A DNA stretch of 64,000 nt from an uncultured Christensenella sp. (GTDB taxonomy: Bacteria > Bacillota > Clostridia > Christensenellales > UBA3700), in the NCBI GenBank assembly GCA_910583995.1, contig CAJTYW010000007.1:47422-111421 (forward strand), in the 5' to 3' direction. The translations under genes and the position numbers were made by a program. Below, one piece after another: positions 16,444-25,494 of the stretch. The notes under the pieces were generated by a model that worked only from the letters and a program-made list of their open reading frames with translations, ran no database searches and was not told the DNA's origin. Each line of letters opens with the position of its first letter. The stretch's first letter is position 1.

Positions 16444-16739
16444 TATTTAAAGATTTTATTTATATAATCAACAGCTGGTTGTCTTTTTCGTCGTTTATTC
16501 CAATCCCATGGGTGGTCGTGCGGAAATTTGTGAGTACCATTTGAATTATTATGAGACCAATCTCTATCCCAAATAGCTTGTCCATTTTCGTCATACCACC
16601 TTTGTTGCAACAAATCGCCTGTTTATTCACCATAAAAATCCGTTCTGGAATTTTTAACACCACCTTCAGCCAAACCGATACTTCTACCATATTTCCCGTA
16701 AATCTTTGTCACAATTATACTAGTTTTATCTAACCCCAT
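16443..16739 (-). pseudogene. Polymorphic-toxin C-terminal fragment interrupted by in-frame stop
   Basis: From an ATG at 16739 with AAGGAG upstream, one frame runs 99 codons to a TAA at 16443-16445, broken by an in-frame TAA at 16623-16625. The first part reads GKYGRSIGLAEGGVKNSRTDFYGE. After the stop the frame reads TGDLLQQRWYDENGQAIWD, then RDWSHNN and HKFPHDHPWDWNK. The WYDENGxAIWDRDWSH...HKFPHDHPWDW pattern is what I associate with the C-terminal tips of RHS- or CDI-like polymorphic toxins. The large N-terminal delivery part is absent, so this looks like an orphan tip cassette that has also gained a nonsense mutation. It is followed without a gap by the probable immunity gene. Confidence 0.65.
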
Positions 16740-16942
16740 TATATCACAACTCCTTACAAATTTCAACATTAAATTCATTTTCAGTTTAAAGTATAATTTT
16801 TTATTTGCAAGCAATTTATGATAACTTATTTAACACAAAAATAATATTTGATTCAATTATTTTATTGAATTATCCTATATTAAAAACAGAAATTGCCCAA
16901 ACTATTAGACAATTTCACATAAACTTAATAAAACATAAAAAA

Positions 16943-16970
16943 ATGGATTGAAACAAATGTTTCAATCCAT
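16943..16970 (-). terminator. Terminator of tRNA-Asn
   Basis: A 12-13 bp stem ATGGATTGAAAC / GTTTCAATCCAT, followed on the minus strand by TTTTTTT, three bases past the tRNA CCA end. Confidence 0.9.
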
Positions 16971-16972
16971 TC

Positions 16973-17048
16973 TGGCGCCTCAAACAGGACTCGAACCTGT
17001 GACACTTCGGTTAACAGCCGAATGCTCTACCGACTGAGCTATTAAGGC
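16973..17048 (-). tRNA. tRNA-Asn (anticodon GTT)
   Basis: A full cloverleaf of 76 nt including an encoded CCA. The acceptor stem is GCCTTAA / TTGAGGC, the D-arm contains AGCTCAGTCGGTAGAGC, the anticodon loop is CTGTTAA, and the T-loop is GGTTCGAGTCC. It is a single gene with its own promoter and terminator. Confidence 0.97.
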
Positions 17049-17070
17049 AAATTTTGTTTTGTACTCACAT

Positions 17071-17099
17071 AGTATAATAAATATAATACGCTTTGTCAA
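17071..17099 (-). promoter_or_regulatory. tRNA-Asn promoter
   Basis: On the minus strand, TTGACA (17094-17099) and TATACT (17071-17076) have 17-bp spacing. Confidence 0.85.
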
Positions 17100-17290
17100 G
17101 TATTTTTTGAAAAATTTTAAAAATTTTTATATTTTAATCTTTTATATCAATTTAAATATAAACAAATAGTAAAATTTTAATTAAAACTATGGCAGTTATA
17201 TCAATTTTATCATTATTAACTTTATTTATTGATTACCTGCTAGCTAATTTTATTATATGCAAATAAACACAAAAATGTGCAAAAAAAAGA

Positions 17291-17309
17291 GACACTATTT
17301 TATAGTGCC
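17291..17309 (-). terminator. Terminator of the aminotransferase gene
   Basis: A CACTAT / ATAGTG stem, followed on the minus strand by an eight-T run. It lies about 30 bases past the stop. Positions 17100-17280 hold only AT-rich DNA. Confidence 0.75.
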
Positions 17310-17339
17310 TTATTTTGTTATTTAAGCTTTAAATATTAA

Positions 17340-18620
17340 TTATTTTTCACTAATTAATTTTTCAATACAAGCTATTTTTGTGCTGCAAACTAAGATTTTG
17401 CAAGCAGTATCCAATTGATTTGTATTTGTAAATGTTGGGGCTATACGGATATTGCTATCATTATCGTCTTTACCATAAGGGAAAGTATCACCAACTGTAG
17501 TAATTACAAGTCCTGCATTTTTGCAAAGTTCGTAAACCTTTTTAGCACAACCATTTAGTACATTATAGCTAATAAAGTATCCACCTTTTGGATTACTCCA
17601 ATTTGCGATATCACTATTTTCGCCAAACTCGTCTTCCAAAACATTTAAAATTGTATCAAATTTAGGTCTTATGATTGCAGCGTGTTTTTTCATAATTGTA
17701 CGAACGCCGTCCATATTTTTCAAAAACTTCAAATGCAAATATTGATTGATTTTATCTGGACCAATAGTTTGGAATTTCATTGTTTTTAAAGCATCTTTCA
17801 AGTTTTCTTCTGAAGAAGCAAAGCAAGCAACGCCACTACCTGGGAAAGTAATTTTTGAAGTGCTAGCAAAAATAAATACTCTGTTTGGATTGCCGTGAGC
17901 CACACAAGCAGTGTAAATATTTTTTAGTGGAACTGTGCCGTCGTATAAATCGTGAACAACATAAGCATTATCCCAGAAAATTCTGAAATCATTTGCAGCT
18001 GTTGGCATTTTTGCAAGTCTTTCTACAACTTCGTCGCTAAAAACAATACCTGTTGGGTTAGAATATTTTGGCACGCACCAAATACCTTTAATGCTCTCAT
18101 CATTTTTAACCAATTGTTCTACAACATCCATTATTGGACCATTTGAATCCATTGGAATTGTAATAAGTTCAATACCGAAAACTGCTGTCAAACTAAAATG
18201 TCTATCATAACCTGGTGCAGGACACAAAAACTTAACTTTTTCAAGTTTGTTCCAAGGAGTGCTACCATTTACACCAAATTGCATACATCTTTGGATAGTG
18301 TCATACATCATATTAAGACTGCTGTTACCACCAACGATAACATTTTGTCCTTTAACACCAAGCATTTCACCAAACAAATCACGTAATCCTTGAAGTCCTT
18401 CAATACCGCCATAGTTACGGATATCCGCACCTTCTTTTGGCAAATCGTCAACACTATTTATCATACTAAGCATTTCCATTGAAAGGTCAAGTTGCTCTTT
18501 GCAAGGCTTACCTCTGGAAATATCTATATTAATATTTTGTTTTAAAATGTCTTCATAAATTGCTTTTTCTTTTGCAAGTTCTTTTTCCAAAAAGTCTTTT
18601 GTTTTATCACGATAAATCAT
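17340..18620 (-). CDS. Aspartate-type aminotransferase, subgroup Ic
   Basis: A 426-aa PLP enzyme of fold type I. The segments RGKPCKEQLDLS, RNYGGIEGLQGLRDLFGEML, CPAPGYDRHFSL and CVPKYSNPTGIVFSDEVVERLA, and the lysine in FASTSKITFPGSG that would form the Schiff base with PLP, match the 'aspartate aminotransferase Ic' family (Pfam Asp_aminotransf). It interconverts aspartate plus 2-oxoglutarate with oxaloacetate plus glutamate. I chose the ATG at 18620, six bases after GGAGG, over a TTG two codons earlier. It is monocistronic. Confidence 0.85.
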   Translation of the reverse strand: MIYRDKTKDFLEKELAKEKAIYEDILKQNINIDISRGKPCKEQLDLSMEMLSMINSVDDLPKEGADIRNYGGIEGLQGLRDLFGEMLGVKGQNVIVGGNSSLNMMYDTIQRCMQFGVNGSTPWNKLEKVKFLCPAPGYDRHFSLTAVFGIELITIPMDSNGPIMDVVEQLVKNDESIKGIWCVPKYSNPTGIVFSDEVVERLAKMPTAANDFRIFWDNAYVVHDLYDGTVPLKNIYTACVAHGNPNRVFIFASTSKITFPGSGVACFASSEENLKDALKTMKFQTIGPDKINQYLHLKFLKNMDGVRTIMKKHAAIIRPKFDTILNVLEDEFGENSDIANWSNPKGGYFISYNVLNGCAKKVYELCKNAGLVITTVGDTFPYGKDDNDSNIRIAPTFTNTNQLDTACKILVCSTKIACIEKLISEK

Positions 18621-18640
18621 ATACAACCTCCGTTTTTCCT

Positions 18641-18670
18641 ATTTTAGCACACTAAGATAAAAATAGTCAA
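18641..18670 (-). promoter_or_regulatory. Aminotransferase promoter
   Basis: On the minus strand, TTGACT (18665-18670) and TAAAAT (18641-18646) have 18-bp spacing, just upstream of the ribosome site. Confidence 0.6.
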
Positions 18671-18805
18671 TTATATAAATATACAATATAATTAAAATTT
18701 TTAATATTTCCTATAAGCAATAATTTATTTTAATTAAAGCACATTACTTACTGCAATTAGCAAAACTACTCATTAAAAATATATGCCATTTTTTTAAATT
18801 TGTAA

Positions 18806-20131
18806 TCAAACAAAACTATCATCTTCATTTTTGTTACGGAAAACAAGTCTAATAGGCGTACCTTTAAACTCAAAAGCTTTTCTAAGGCAATTTTCTAGAT
18901 ACCTTTTGTAAGAAAAATGCAACAACTCAGTATCATTCACAAAAAATATAAATGTAGGTGGATTGCTACTATTTTGAGTTGCAAAAAACACCTTTAACCT
19001 TTTGCCATTATGAGCAGGTGGCTCAACCAAACTTACCGCATCTTGGACAATATCATTTAAAAGACCTGTAGTAATACGCTTACTTGCTTCGCCATACACA
19101 AAATTGACTTCACGCATAATTTTGTCTGTTCTTTGACCTGTTTTTGCACTTACAAAGATTGCATCGTAATAATCCATAAACTTTAATTGTTCGTCAAGTC
19201 TTGCATTGTATTTGTTGATAGTATGGGTATCTTTTTCAACAATATCCCATTTGTTCATAATAACAACAGAAGGTTTACCTTGCTCGTGTACATAGCCACA
19301 AATACGAATATCTTGCTCGCTTAGCTCTTCATTTGAATCTATAACTATCAAACAAATATCCGCTCTTCTTATTGCAGCAAGACTTCTCATAACGCTATAA
19401 CTTTCTACACTCTCGTCAATACTGCGTTTTCTTCTTATTCCTGCTGTATCAATCAAATTATACTTTTGCCCGTCATATACAAACTCTGTATCGATAGCAT
19501 CTCTTGTTGTACCAGCAACATTAGAAACAATAACTCTATCATAACCTAAAAGTCTGTTGACAAGGCTACTTTTTCCTGCATTAGGCTTGCCTACAACAGC
19601 AATATTTATTACATTATCATCCAAATTAGTATCGATTTTTGGCAGATATTTGCAAATTGCGTCCAACAAATCGCCAATACCTTTGCCTTGTTCACCTGAC
19701 ACGGGATATGGGTCACCAAGTCCTAACTCATAAAACTCATAAGTCTTTTCTATCTCATTATTATCTAGTTTATTTACAGCAAGAACAACAGGTTTTTTGC
19801 TTTTTCTTAAAAAATTTGCGATATCTTTATCGTCGGAAATTACCCCCTGTTTACCATCGACAAACAATACAATAACATCGGCAACATCAACTGCTATTTC
19901 TGCTTGAGCTTTTATATGTTGCCACATTTTATCTTCACTTTTAAGTTCTATACCGCCTGTGTCAATCATAGTAAAATTGTATCCGCACCAGTCGGTATCA
20001 TAATACAATCTATCACGCGTTACACCCGGTTTATCCTCTACAATAGACACCCTTTTACCAATAACTTTATTAAAAAAAGTTGATTTACCTACATTAGGTC
20101 TGCCTACTATTGCAACTAATGGTTTTGCCAT
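18806..20131 (-). CDS. der: Ribosome-assembly GTPase Der (EngA)
   Basis: A 441-aa double-GTPase needed for 50S maturation. G domain 1 has GRPNVGKSTFFN, DTGG and NKLD. G domain 2 has GKPNAGKSSLVN, DTAGIRRK and NKWD. A KH-like C-terminal domain ends the protein. It lies 42 bases after the DUF512 gene, a neighbour it keeps in many Clostridia, and probably shares its transcript. Confidence 0.97.
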   Translation of the reverse strand: MAKPLVAIVGRPNVGKSTFFNKVIGKRVSIVEDKPGVTRDRLYYDTDWCGYNFTMIDTGGIELKSEDKMWQHIKAQAEIAVDVADVIVLFVDGKQGVISDDKDIANFLRKSKKPVVLAVNKLDNNEIEKTYEFYELGLGDPYPVSGEQGKGIGDLLDAICKYLPKIDTNLDDNVINIAVVGKPNAGKSSLVNRLLGYDRVIVSNVAGTTRDAIDTEFVYDGQKYNLIDTAGIRRKRSIDESVESYSVMRSLAAIRRADICLIVIDSNEELSEQDIRICGYVHEQGKPSVVIMNKWDIVEKDTHTINKYNARLDEQLKFMDYYDAIFVSAKTGQRTDKIMREVNFVYGEASKRITTGLLNDIVQDAVSLVEPPAHNGKRLKVFFATQNSSNPPTFIFFVNDTELLHFSYKRYLENCLRKAFEFKGTPIRLVFRNKNEDDSFV

Positions 20132-20173
20132 ATATCCTCCATATTTTATCCTGCAATTTTATTACTTACTTTT

Positions 20174-21451
20174 TTAAAGCTTTGAGATAATTTTAACCAA
20201 ATGTTCACCGCCGCTACAAATGTGCAACTTAACATTAAGTTCTTTTTCCAGCTCTGAAACACTTAATCCGTCTAAAAAAGTAGTTGTAAATTCTCTTAGC
20301 ATTGTGCTTGGTATAATTACGTCTTTATGCAATTTACCTTTACACTGCTTTATTATATCCCCTGCCGTAATCAATCCTGCAACAGTTATACTTGCTCCAA
20401 AAAATTCATTTTGTACTTTTATAACTTGTGTGGAAAGCCCGTTTAATTTGCTTTCTATTTTTTTGCAATACTCTGCCAAAAAGTCACCAAAAGACTCCCC
20501 AGTTATCAAGCTTACTTTTGCTTTAGATTTTTTCTTTTTTATAACGCTTAAAGCATAGTCCACTTCTTGTTCAAAAGTCCTTATTAATCCTACACCATTC
20601 TCAATCTGCTCAAAATCCCCATACTCTTCAAACTGCGGCAGTTCGATTTTGGCTTTTATATAAAACTCATCGGAAGGATAAACAAATTTACCATACTTTT
20701 GGTTTATCTTCCCTATAATGTCAATAGTTTCTTTTGCTTTTTGTTTGTCCACCAAAGTTAATGAATACAAACCTTCCCTATGTTTTGTAAGTCCCACAGG
20801 CACAACTGCAACAGACTTTAATTGCGGTCTTAAACTATTTAAATCTTCCAATGTATTAATTAAAACATCGCTATCATTTTCGTTAGGACACATAACAATT
20901 TGAGTGTTAAGTTCAATACCATTTTCCGCCAAAAACTTTAGCTTTTCAAAAGTTTTAGCACCTTCAGGGTTTGTAACCAATTGATTTTTAATACTGCTGT
21001 CAGTTGCGTGTACAGAGACATAAAGTGGTGATAAATGCAATCTTACAATTCTATCTAACTCTTCCTTAAAAACATTTGTAAGCGTAATATAATTGCCCGA
21101 TACAAAAGACAATCTATAATCATCGTCTTTAACATATAAACTATCTCTCATACCTTTTGGCAGTTGGTCGACAAAGCAAAATTTACATTTGTTTTTACAC
21201 CTTATTGGAGTAAGTTCCATACTCTCATCAAGCTCTAAACCTAAACTTTCGTCATAGTCCTTTTCAATTTCAAAATCAATTATCTCCCCATCACACTCTA
21301 TAGTCATTACAAAATTTTCCATTCCGTCATAGTAGTGGTAATCAAGTATATCTTTTACGGGGTTGCCGTCAAAAGCAAGCAAATTGTCACCCGCTTTAAT
21401 ACCAAGCTGGTCGGCAACACTATGTTTATCTACCTTGATAATTTTTGCCAT
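20174..21451 (-). CDS. DUF512-family protein: PDZ-like domain plus radical SAM motif
   Basis: A 425-aa protein. Residues 1-60 resemble a PDZ domain (VDKHSVADQLGIKAGDNLLAFDGNPVKDI). A CKNKCKFCFVDQLP segment follows, with a CxxxCxxC cluster motif, then a beta/alpha stretch typical of radical SAM enzymes (VSGNYITLTNV, SVHATDS). The C-terminal part is the DUF512 domain (VSLITGESFGDF...IPSTMLREFTTTFLDGLS...GGEHLV). The reaction is unknown. Conserved linkage to der suggests a housekeeping role. The ATG has GGAG nine bases upstream. Confidence 0.9.
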   Translation of the reverse strand: MAKIIKVDKHSVADQLGIKAGDNLLAFDGNPVKDILDYHYYDGMENFVMTIECDGEIIDFEIEKDYDESLGLELDESMELTPIRCKNKCKFCFVDQLPKGMRDSLYVKDDDYRLSFVSGNYITLTNVFKEELDRIVRLHLSPLYVSVHATDSSIKNQLVTNPEGAKTFEKLKFLAENGIELNTQIVMCPNENDSDVLINTLEDLNSLRPQLKSVAVVPVGLTKHREGLYSLTLVDKQKAKETIDIIGKINQKYGKFVYPSDEFYIKAKIELPQFEEYGDFEQIENGVGLIRTFEQEVDYALSVIKKKKSKAKVSLITGESFGDFLAEYCKKIESKLNGLSTQVIKVQNEFFGASITVAGLITAGDIIKQCKGKLHKDVIIPSTMLREFTTTFLDGLSVSELEKELNVKLHICSGGEHLVKIISKL

Positions 21452-21558
21452 ATCAATCTGCTCCTATAATTTTGCTATTAAAAAAGCGATATAAATCGCC
21501 TTTAAATAAACTAATTTATTAATTTATAACTAAATAAAAAACTCTAAAAAACCAACTA

Positions 21559-22152
21559 TTAATTAAATTCCAATATTTGATTTTCTTCAAGTAATACACA
21601 ATTTAAATTGGTTGCTTTAATATACTCCAATCGCTCGCTTTCATTGGAATGTGGACAAAAACAACCTTTCACCAATCCGTAACCTTTTGCAATTTCGTAG
21701 TCGCTGCTTAGACCTGCCATAATTTTATAATCAGAGACTGAGATTTCAAACATAAGCATAGCCCCTGCACTATTTCCGATAATAAGTCCGCCACGCTCAT
21801 AAAAATCACGAATCAACTTTTCAAGTCCCATTTTTTCAAATTCGTCAAACAAAATGTCATATCTTCCGCCACCAATATAAATGGCATCGACAATTTCAAA
21901 CTTTTGTTTAATATGCTCAAAATCCATTTCACCTTTTGCCCATAAAGCACAAGTAGTTTTGCACTTTAGCCTTGTACCAAACTCTCTTGTAAAAGAATTG
22001 ACATAAGGCTTTGACTCAAAACTCGCTTGCGGCAAAAACAAAATCTTTGGTTTTCTTTGATATTTTTCACGGATAAACTCAAGTTTTGACACTATATAAT
22101 CATTGACCGCAGTCATTTCTCTTAAGCTTCCACCACCAATTGTAATAATCAT
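21559..22152 (-). CDS. Peptidase S51 (peptidase E-like)
   Basis: A 197-aa protein with the S51 signature: IYIGGGRYDILF, then GLIIGNSAGAMLMF, where the Ser of GNSAGA is the nucleophile, and a His-containing CPHSNESER loop toward the C-terminus. Family members cleave Asp-X dipeptides or related substrates in the cytoplasm. No signal peptide is visible. It follows the protease/pseudoprotease pair by 64 bases and precedes DUF512 by 107, so it could belong to a longer operon. Confidence 0.85.
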   Translation of the reverse strand: MIITIGGGSLREMTAVNDYIVSKLEFIREKYQRKPKILFLPQASFESKPYVNSFTREFGTRLKCKTTCALWAKGEMDFEHIKQKFEIVDAIYIGGGRYDILFDEFEKMGLEKLIRDFYERGGLIIGNSAGAMLMFEISVSDYKIMAGLSSDYEIAKGYGLVKGCFCPHSNESERLEYIKATNLNCVLLEENQILEFN

Positions 22153-22216
22153 ATTTTCCTTTTATAAAGCAATATATTTGCGCAAAAAACTCAATTTAAT
22201 ATCGATTTTTGATAGT

Positions 22217-23005
22217 TTATTCTGCTAGTTTAATATCATAAGCCTTTAGATATGAAACAACACATTCTGCAGGTATAGCATATCCAATACCAAAAATAAC
22301 ATTTTTATTACTATTAGAGTCGTCATAATGCCTTAGCGTAACAATACCTGCAAGTCTACCTTGAGAATCAAAAAATCCGCCGCCACTATTACCTGGATTT
22401 ACAGGTGCATCTATAGTAATAAAATCTATATAATGCAATCCCCTAACATTGTGGCTAATTTTCATTTTAGGGTTAGAAACCATAGCGTGTGCACATAAAC
22501 TACCAATTTGTTTAGGGTTACCTATAATCACACCATATTCACCCCATTTAACAGGATTTGCTTTAATTTTGACAGGTTTGAAGTCACTATTAAATAATCC
22601 CCTTATTTTCAATACTGCCAAATCATATTTTGCCAGTTCACCAATATTCTTCTCTTTTAAAATATCTGCGGTAAAAGTTTTACCTGAAGTAGTGGAATTA
22701 TTTGTTTCTGCAAAAGTAACATAAACAATACTAGATGCGTGTTCTTTTATTACGTGATAATTAGTTAATATATGTCCGTCTTCTGAAATAACAACTCCTG
22801 CACCACCCGAAGTTGTTCCACCATTACCTGTAGGGCAAGAAATGGTAACCGTAGATTCTATAACTTCACCTGCAACTTTTTCAAATACAAAATTGGCATT
22901 TTGTATATCTACATTCTCAGTAATTTCTTTAGTAAAACAACCACTTGCCGTGATACATATTACTACCAATATCAAAACTATGAATATAATGCTTTTCTTT
23001 TTCAT
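22217..23005 (-). CDS. Trypsin-like serine protease lipoprotein (HtrA-like, no PDZ)
   Basis: A 262-aa protein with a lipoprotein signal (lipobox ending SGC, Cys 23), then a chymotrypsin-fold protease domain with an intact triad: His 84 (TNYHVI), Asp 128 (KYDLAVLKI) and Ser 207 (NPGNSGGGFF). It resembles the protease half of DegP/HtrA but ends without a PDZ domain, at FGIGYAIPAECVVSYLKAYDIKLAE. It probably acts on the outer face of the membrane. The ATG overlaps the stop of the upstream paralogue (ATGA), with its ribosome site GGGGTG inside that gene. See the paired pseudoprotease at 23002. Confidence 0.9.
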   Translation of the reverse strand: MKKKSIIFIVLILVVICITASGCFTKEITENVDIQNANFVFEKVAGEVIESTVTISCPTGNGGTTSGGAGVVISEDGHILTNYHVIKEHASSIVYVTFAETNNSTTSGKTFTADILKEKNIGELAKYDLAVLKIRGLFNSDFKPVKIKANPVKWGEYGVIIGNPKQIGSLCAHAMVSNPKMKISHNVRGLHYIDFITIDAPVNPGNSGGGFFDSQGRLAGIVTLRHYDDSNSNKNVIFGIGYAIPAECVVSYLKAYDIKLAE

Positions 23006-23985
23006 TTTATCACCCCTAGTTTTTCCAAGACAAACTTCATATTGCTACTCCTACAAGTATAACCAATACCGATAACCGCATTGTTATTGTTCTCTGTTGA
23101 ATCCACTCTTCTTAGATAATTTATTCCCACAAACTCACCTTTATTGTTAAAAAGCACACAATTTGTAAGAGAATAATTATCATTGCCTGTATTATCTGTA
23201 ATTTTGTTAAAGCCGTGAGATTGATTCCAATTTCTCATATAAGTATCGTAATCAGATTTATTTAAATAACCTTGTGTTGTAAAAGTAGCCTTATCCATAC
23301 CCACAGGCAATCCACTCATACTATGCCCACCTATCTGCATACTTTTAGATGCAACAGAGACAGACTTTATATCAATAAACTCGTAAGTAGGAATTTTCTC
23401 AGACGGAACACCATACCAAGCTCCGTCATAAATGCCATCTTCTCCACTATATCGCCCATCTTCGGGAAGATTAATTTGAACGCCAAATAACAATTCACCT
23501 AAACTAACAATATCCTTTGAATTATCTTTATTAGTTGCAAAATTAACAGGGCGAAGGTTTACAGTTGAATCTTTAACTCTTAAAACATTAAAGCCGTAAT
23601 CACCGCCTTTTTCTTCGGTGAAAGTATTATATACTCTTTCATACTCCAAATCAAAGATACCTTCTTTATTATAGAATCTGCCTTTATAACTATATTGTGT
23701 TGCAACGCCGCCCAAAGAATTTGTAGGAATTGTCTGCCTTGGCACTATTATCCTATTATTAGATACGGCAACACCCATTGAATAGTAATACACAGTTCCA
23801 GAATATCCAGTTACTTCCACCACAACACAAGATGACAAAGCATTTTCAACAGCATCGGAAATAGTAATTATTCCAATGTTGCCAAGTTCGTATTGTGTAT
23901 GAGTTCTAACGCACCCCGTTAAGGCAAGTAAAGCTAGCGTAATAAAAACCGCTAGCGATACTATCCATTTTAGTTTATTTTTCAT
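23002..23985 (-). CDS. Protease-like lipoprotein with degenerate catalytic triad
   Basis: A 327-aa lipoprotein (lipobox LTGC, Cys 25). It is related to the protease encoded directly downstream: its end, LFNNKGEFVGINYLRR...AVIGIGYTCRSSNMKFVLEKLGV, aligns with FFDSQGRLAGIVTLRH...VIFGIGYAIPAECVVSYLKAY. By that alignment the triad residues are replaced: His by Gln 84 (VPRQTI), Asp by Gly 131 (DYGFNVLRV) and Ser by Thr 274 (YSLTNCVLF). It is also about 65 residues longer. It is therefore probably an inactive partner, a substrate decoy or a regulator of the active protease. The two genes overlap by four bases. It overlaps the upstream mutarotase-like gene by 11 bases. Confidence 0.8.
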   Translation of the reverse strand: MKNKLKWIVSLAVFITLALLALTGCVRTHTQYELGNIGIITISDAVENALSSCVVVEVTGYSGTVYYYSMGVAVSNNRIIVPRQTIPTNSLGGVATQYSYKGRFYNKEGIFDLEYERVYNTFTEEKGGDYGFNVLRVKDSTVNLRPVNFATNKDNSKDIVSLGELLFGVQINLPEDGRYSGEDGIYDGAWYGVPSEKIPTYEFIDIKSVSVASKSMQIGGHSMSGLPVGMDKATFTTQGYLNKSDYDTYMRNWNQSHGFNKITDNTGNDNYSLTNCVLFNNKGEFVGINYLRRVDSTENNNNAVIGIGYTCRSSNMKFVLEKLGVIK

Positions 23986-24883
23986 TAATCATTGCCTTTA
24001 TATCGTTGTATAATTTATCAGCTATATGTAATTTCCAAATTTCTGTATGTGTAGCAGTACCACCAACAGGTATATTTTGTAATTCGGACAAACTTTCAAC
24101 TTCAATAAAATCCTTACAAGTGTAAAGCTCGGTTGAACTTGAATAGTCTACATAATTTCCGTCACGCTTTGCCTTTGGATAAATCTTTTCAACCAATTTA
24201 TCATTACGTATATAATATGCAATACCTTCAGTATTCAAAGTTCCTATTTTCATAGGTCCTTTGCAGTTAGGGTCTTGACGCATACTAATGTAATTTTGTT
24301 TTATTTGAAGTCTATCGTCTGTAACATCTGTATAAGGCCAAATTACCAAATTACGATTGGCAAGTAAACCTGTATTTTCTGTAGACATAGGGATAACTGC
24401 AATACCATTTTTATTCATTACAGATAAAGCCCACAAAGCTACATTAAGCGGCTTGTCACCACAATTGTAAAAAGAATGCTCAATTGTAACATCACCATTA
24501 TCCATCATTGTAACTTTGATAGTTTTACCAATGCCTGTTACCATATCGTTACCACTGAAAAACTCAGCTCCGTTTGATAGCAATTTTACATCAACTTTAT
24601 TGTGGTCGGGTTGATAGCTTGATTCATCTTCAGGCGATTTCCAAAGTCTGTGACCGCCATAAATTCTCCAAACTTCACCTTTTTCATAGTTTTTATCAAG
24701 AAATTCACTTGGACGAGTATTTAAACCTTCGTCATCTGTGTGCATCATATTATCTTCGTCAGTAGTTCCGTAATAAATTATACGCGGACCAATATCGGTT
24801 GTTACGCGAAGTACAACTTTCCCATTTGAAATTTCCAAACAATTACCAAATGTACTGAATTCAACATTTTTGATATTTACCAT
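23975..24883 (-). CDS. Galactose-mutarotase-fold protein (DUF4380-like)
   Basis: A 302-aa protein with the beta-sandwich pattern of aldose-1-epimerase-like proteins: NCLEISNGKVVLRVTTDIGPRIIYYG, GEVWRIYGGHRLWKSPE, DGDVTIEHSF-like strands, and KPLNVALWALSVM. No signal peptide is visible. The likely substrate is a carbohydrate, but true mutarotase activity cannot be asserted. It is the first gene of a three-gene overlapping set with the two lipoproteins, an unusual pairing. A hyphenated inverted repeat lies 70-97 bases upstream (24954-24980). Confidence 0.7.
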   Translation of the reverse strand: MVNIKNVEFSTFGNCLEISNGKVVLRVTTDIGPRIIYYGTTDEDNMMHTDDEGLNTRPSEFLDKNYEKGEVWRIYGGHRLWKSPEDESSYQPDHNKVDVKLLSNGAEFFSGNDMVTGIGKTIKVTMMDNGDVTIEHSFYNCGDKPLNVALWALSVMNKNGIAVIPMSTENTGLLANRNLVIWPYTDVTDDRLQIKQNYISMRQDPNCKGPMKIGTLNTEGIAYYIRNDKLVEKIYPKAKRDGNYVDYSSSTELYTCKDFIEVESLSELQNIPVGGTATHTEIWKLHIADKLYNDIKAMINEK

Positions 24884-24953
24884 ACTTTAATCCCCTTTAA
24901 TCAAATGCCTTTAGTATTATTTTTTGTTTTTATTAGTTTTAAATACATTACAA

Positions 24954-24980
24954 TATAGTCCCCCTTTACCGGGAACTATA
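24954..24980. repeat. Hyphenated inverted repeat upstream of mutarotase/protease operon
   Basis: TATAGT and ACTATA form outer arms, with CCC and GGG inside (TATAGTCCCCC...CCGGGAACTATA). There is no T-run on the minus strand. It may be an operator; it lies upstream of the operon at 22217-24883. Confidence 0.45.
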
Positions 24981-25063
24981 TACTTTTAAATAAATTTTTT
25001 ATGTAATATATTAACTAATGTGATAAAAATCACAATATTACCAAACTTTAAATACCAAAACTA

Positions 25064-25273
25064 TTATTTACGTTTATCAGAAATACCTAGCAAATAATCG
25101 CTTGTAACATCAAACAAATTTGCTAAGTCAATAAGTGCCTGAAAATTAGGCTCTTTAAAGCCCCTTTCCCAGTTGCTAATACTAACTTGGGTAACCCCCA
25201 TATACCCCGCAACATATTGTTGATTAAAACCTTTTTCCTTTCTAAGCTGTGTCAATCTTTCACAAAACTTCAT
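25064..25273 (-). CDS. XRE-family transcriptional regulator
   Basis: A 69-aa single-domain helix-turn-helix protein: ERLTQLRKEKGFNQQYVAGYMGVTQVSISNWERGFKEPNFQALIDLANLFDVTSDYLLG is a full XRE domain with the typical QxxVAxxMGVxxxxISxWExG recognition region. It probably binds DNA as a dimer. AGGAG lies just ahead of the ATG. Its target is unknown; the nearest genes are the kinase-like gene upstream and the mutarotase operon downstream. Confidence 0.9.
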   Translation of the reverse strand: MKFCERLTQLRKEKGFNQQYVAGYMGVTQVSISNWERGFKEPNFQALIDLANLFDVTSDYLLGISDKRK

Positions 25274-25494
25274 ACTTTCTCCTATTAATCTAAAAACCCA
25301 CTAACAAGCTGCCACTTCATTTAAGATTTTTAAAGCAAGCACTAAATCGATTTTCAACTTTTACTTAAAAATCAATTTACTATTTGCAATAAAAGCTTCC
25401 TAAGAAAATAATTTTTAAATTTATTATATTTTATTATAATACACCTTTATTGTAACACAAAAAAAATTACATTTCAATATGTTTATACTTTTTT

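Noticed and set aside
15985..16739. Stop-codon recoding (TAA read as an amino acid) to explain the two interruptions
   Set aside because: Many other genes here end normally at TAA, so a global reassignment is excluded. Decay of a toxin cassette is the simpler explanation.
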